A stretch of 64,000 nucleotides of DNA from Arthrobacter sp. StoSoilB5 (lineage in GTDB: Bacteria; Actinomycetota; Actinomycetes; Actinomycetales; Micrococcaceae). Made by a program: the position numbers and the translations under genes. Within the stretch, counting starts at the first letter, position 1, and each line of letters begins with the position of its first letter. The stretch is taken from contig NZ_AP024646.1 in the NCBI RefSeq assembly GCF_019977235.1, forward strand, positions 3,286,001-3,350,000, given 5' to 3'. The notes below the pieces were generated by a model. The model ran no database searches. It had not been told where the DNA came from and saw only the letters and a list, made by a program, of their open reading frames with translations. Shown in pieces: positions 61,747 to 64,000 of this stretch.

Positions 61747-64000
61747 TTACAACTCGGAAGCTGGAACTCCCACGCCGAGGATGATGGGCTCGTCAGCTGC
61801 CTTCTTTTTGGCAGGCTCTTCCGCTGCCGGCGCCTTGGCCTCATGGGCCGTTCCACCTGCGGCCGCGGCAGTTACCTCGTGGTGTTCCACGCTGGTTTCG
61901 TTTGCGGCTCCCTGTGCCCTGCTCGCGCTGCGGTTCCTTCGGCCTCGACCGCCACGCGAACGCGTAGAACGATCGGGCTGATCGCCTGTGGCCGCAGCGC
62001 TGGCCGCAGAGGCAGTCGCAGGGGAAGCTTCGGAAGCCGTGGCAGGCTCGGACCCCGTATCCGTGACCACTTCCTCCGCAGCCGGTGCAGCACCGAGGTG
62101 CGAGAATGCTTCCGCAAGCAGGTCCAGGCTCATGGCCGGCTTGCCCGCAGATGGTTCCTCGTGGTGTTCCACAAATGGAAGCGCCACTTCTTCGCCGCCG
62201 AAGCGCAAAACAGGCGTGGACCGCGCTTCCCGAACCGTTGCTTCATGGCTGGCGGCATCTCCTGCGGCCTGGCCCCCGGCATCGCCGGTTGCAGCATCAG
62301 GCACGGATTCGGCAGTGTGGCCGTGCTGGCCCGCAGCGCGGGCTTGTTCCTCCGCGCGGTGAACTTCGTCGTCGTGCAAGTGGGCGGCATGCGCCGCTGC
62401 GGCGATGGTGGCAAGTGCTGCCCTGGTCGCCTCGGCCTTCGCCTGGCGAACGGGGTCAACGGACTCCTTGGCAGTCGCCGTAATTACTGGGGTGGCAGCG
62501 GTGCTGTGAGCGGAGACTGGTTCCTCGGCAATTGCCGGTCCCCCACCTTTCCCACGGCGACGCTTGCGTTCAGTCCGGGCAGCAGGCTGCTGGGGTTCTG
62601 TGTGTGGACGGTGGTGCTCGGCGGCAACTACGTTGGCGCGTCGGTGCTCCACGGGCTCATCATGCGTGACGACACCGCGTCCGGCGCAGTGCTCGCACTG
62701 CTCACCGAACACTTCAAGCAGGCCTGTGCCCATGCGCTTGCGCGTCATCTGCACCAGGCCAAGCGACGTGACTTCAGCCACTTGGTGCTTGGTGCGGTCA
62801 CGGCCCAGGCATTCAACCAATCGGCGAAGCACCAGGTCACGGTTCGATTCGAGGACCATGTCGATGAAGTCGATGACGATGATGCCGCCGATGTCGCGCA
62901 GCCGCAGCTGGCGAACTACTTCCTCGGCTGCTTCAAGGTTGTTCTTGGTGACGGTTTCTTCCAGGTTTCCACCGCTGCCGGTGAACTTACCCGTGTTGAC
63001 GTCCACCACGGTCATCGCCTCGGTGCGGTCGATGACAAGGGAACCGCCGGACGGCAGGAAGACCTTGCGCTCCAGGGCCTTGTGGATCTGTTCGTCGATC
63101 CGCCAGGCAGCAAAAATGTCCTGGTCCTTGGTCCACTTCTCAAGGCGGCCCACCAAATCGGGAGCAACATACGTGACGTAAGCCTCAATGGTGTCCCACG
63201 CGTCGTCGCCGGAGACGATCAGCTTGGAGAAGTCCTCGTTGAAGACATCCCGGACCACCTTGATGGTGAGGTCAGGTTCTCCATAAAGCAGTTCGGGGGC
63301 CAGCACCTTGGTGGAGGACGCCTGGCCTTCAATGCCTTCCCACTGGGCGCGCAAACGGTTGATGTCGTGCGTCAGTTCTTCCTCGGAGGCACCTTCAGCG
63401 GCCGTGCGCACAATCACGCCGGCGTTCTCAGGCAAGCGGTCCTTGAGGATGCGCTTGAGGCGGTTGCGTTCGACGTCGGGCAGTTTGCGCGAGATGCCGG
63501 TCATGGAACCGCCCGGAACATACACAAGGTAGCGGCCGGGGAGCGAAATCTGGCTCGTAAGGCGGGCGCCCTTGTGGCCAACGGGGTCCTTGGTGACCTG
63601 CACCAGAACGGAATCGCCGGACTTGAGGGCGTTCTCGATCCGGCGCGGCTGTCCCTCAAGGTTGACGGCGTCCCAGTTCACTTCGCCGGCGTAGAGCACA
63701 GCGTTGCGCCCGCGGCCGATATCCACGAAGGCAGCTTCCATGGACGGCAGCACGTTCTGAACCTTGCCCAAGTAGACGTTGCCGATCAGTGAATCCTGCT
63801 GGGTCTTGGAAACGAAGTGCTCAGCAAGCACACCGTCTTCCAAAACAGCGATCTGGATTCTGTCGTCGCGCTGGCGAACGATCATTTGGCGGTCAACGGA
63901 CTCGCGGCGTGCCAGGAACTCAGCCTCTGTAATGACCTGCCGCCGGCGTCCAGTCTCCCGGGACTCGCGGCGACGCTGCTTCTTGGCCTCAAGCCTGGTG
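61747..64000 (-). CDS. rne: Ribonuclease E/G (Rne/Rng family), N-terminus outside window
   Basis: The frame is open from the right edge, giving about 750 visible residues; an internal ATG at 63885 is not the true start because basic extension residues (RRRESRETGRRRQVITEAEF) precede it in frame. An S1 RNA-binding domain (NVYLGKVQNVLPSMEAAFVDIGRGRNAVL) is followed by the catalytic DNase I-like core with the Asp residues in DRTEAMTVVDVNTGKFTG and IIVIDFIDM, then the zinc-link C-x2-C-x-G-x-G (CEHCAGRG). A long Ala/Glu-rich tail with basic RSRGGRGRRNRSAS patches ends the protein. It starts mRNA decay and rRNA processing. Confidence 0.96.
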   Translation of the reverse strand, partial: TRLEAKKQRRRESRETGRRRQVITEAEFLARRESVDRQMIVRQRDDRIQIAVLEDGVLAEHFVSKTQQDSLIGNVYLGKVQNVLPSMEAAFVDIGRGRNAVLYAGEVNWDAVNLEGQPRRIENALKSGDSVLVQVTKDPVGHKGARLTSQISLPGRYLVYVPGGSMTGISRKLPDVERNRLKRILKDRLPENAGVIVRTAAEGASEEELTHDINRLRAQWEGIEGQASSTKVLAPELLYGEPDLTIKVVRDVFNEDFSKLIVSGDDAWDTIEAYVTYVAPDLVGRLEKWTKDQDIFAAWRIDEQIHKALERKVFLPSGGSLVIDRTEAMTVVDVNTGKFTGSGGNLEETVTKNNLEAAEEVVRQLRLRDIGGIIVIDFIDMVLESNRDLVLRRLVECLGRDRTKHQVAEVTSLGLVQMTRKRMGTGLLEVFGEQCEHCAGRGVVTHDEPVEHRRANVVAAEHHRPHTEPQQPAARTERKRRRGKGGGPAIAEEPVSAHSTAATPVITATAKESVDPVRQAKAEATRAALATIAAAAHAAHLHDDEVHRAEEQARAAGQHGHTAESVPDAATGDAGGQAAGDAASHEATVREARSTPVLRFGGEEVALPFVEHHEEPSAGKPAMSLDLLAEAFSHLGAAPAAEEVVTDTGSEPATASEASPATASAASAAATGDQPDRSTRSRGGRGRRNRSASRAQGAANETSVEHHEVTAAAAGGTAHEAKAPAAEEPAKKKAADEPIILGVGVPASEL

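Noticed and set aside
61654..63792. 712-codon open frame on the plus strand opposite rne
   Set aside because: Antisense shadow of the RNase E/G gene; no recognisable protein features.

Overview
The window is chromosomal DNA of a high-GC actinobacterium, most likely Micrococcaceae of the Arthrobacter/Paenarthrobacter type. The call rests on mycothiol enzymes (mycoredoxin, S-(hydroxymethyl)mycothiol dehydrogenase), a mycobacterial-type thrS / HIT phosphorylase / CDP-alcohol transferase cluster, an actinobacterial LexA box on a dnaE2 operon, and the rne / rplU / rpmA / obg / proB / proA / nadD / rsfS order. No rRNA, CRISPR array, insertion sequence or prophage was seen.

Layout. 1-8.1 kb: 3' end of a GatD-like amidotransferase, a CapA lipoprotein, an M3 peptidase, pdxS (with a 26-bp tandem duplication over its end), then pgsA-type synthase, HIT protein and thrS. 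8.2-15 kb: SOS-controlled DUF6504-dnaE2, a FAD monooxygenase with divergent TetR regulator, a small unknown protein and YedK/HMCES. 15.2-17.3 kb: mycothiol redox and formaldehyde detoxification. 17.3-24.4 kb: molybdopterin oxidoreductase, lipoate-ligase-like protein, thioesterase, VTT membrane protein, coiled-coil protein, FAD/Rieske oxidoreductase. 24.5-33.7 kb: a patchy region with a truncated AlkD-type protein, a DUF1016/YhcG nuclease, a dienelactone hydrolase, a low-GC AIPR defence gene and the class Ib ribonucleotide reductase operon nrdH-nrdI-nrdE-nrdF, which is interrupted between nrdE and nrdF by a free-standing GIY-YIG/NUMOD3 homing endonuclease. 34-38.5 kb: LysR regulator, DUF2004-like protein, and metF followed by a metE pseudogene with a large internal deletion. 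38.8-44 kb: a MoxR / DUF58 / VWA / TPR (Bat-like) operon. 44-48.6 kb: a sugar-type ABC importer without ATPase and a ROK regulator. 48.8-52 kb: an RlmG-like methyltransferase, a cupin, and two identical tRNA-Ala(GGC) genes flanking a gamma-butyrolactone-receptor-like TetR gene and a strongly structured intergenic segment. 52-64 kb: housekeeping genes rsfS to rne, with a ThiD-TenA fusion under a TPP riboswitch.

The most notable system is the homing endonuclease gene embedded in the nrd operon: it starts with TTG just after the nrdE stop and its stop overlaps the nrdF start, so all three genes look translationally coupled. With the neighbouring AIPR and DUF1016 genes it makes 25-31 kb the most mobile-looking part of the window. 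Gene decay is seen in metE and the AlkD homolog; both calls rest on comparison with known family lengths and motifs, not on a database search.
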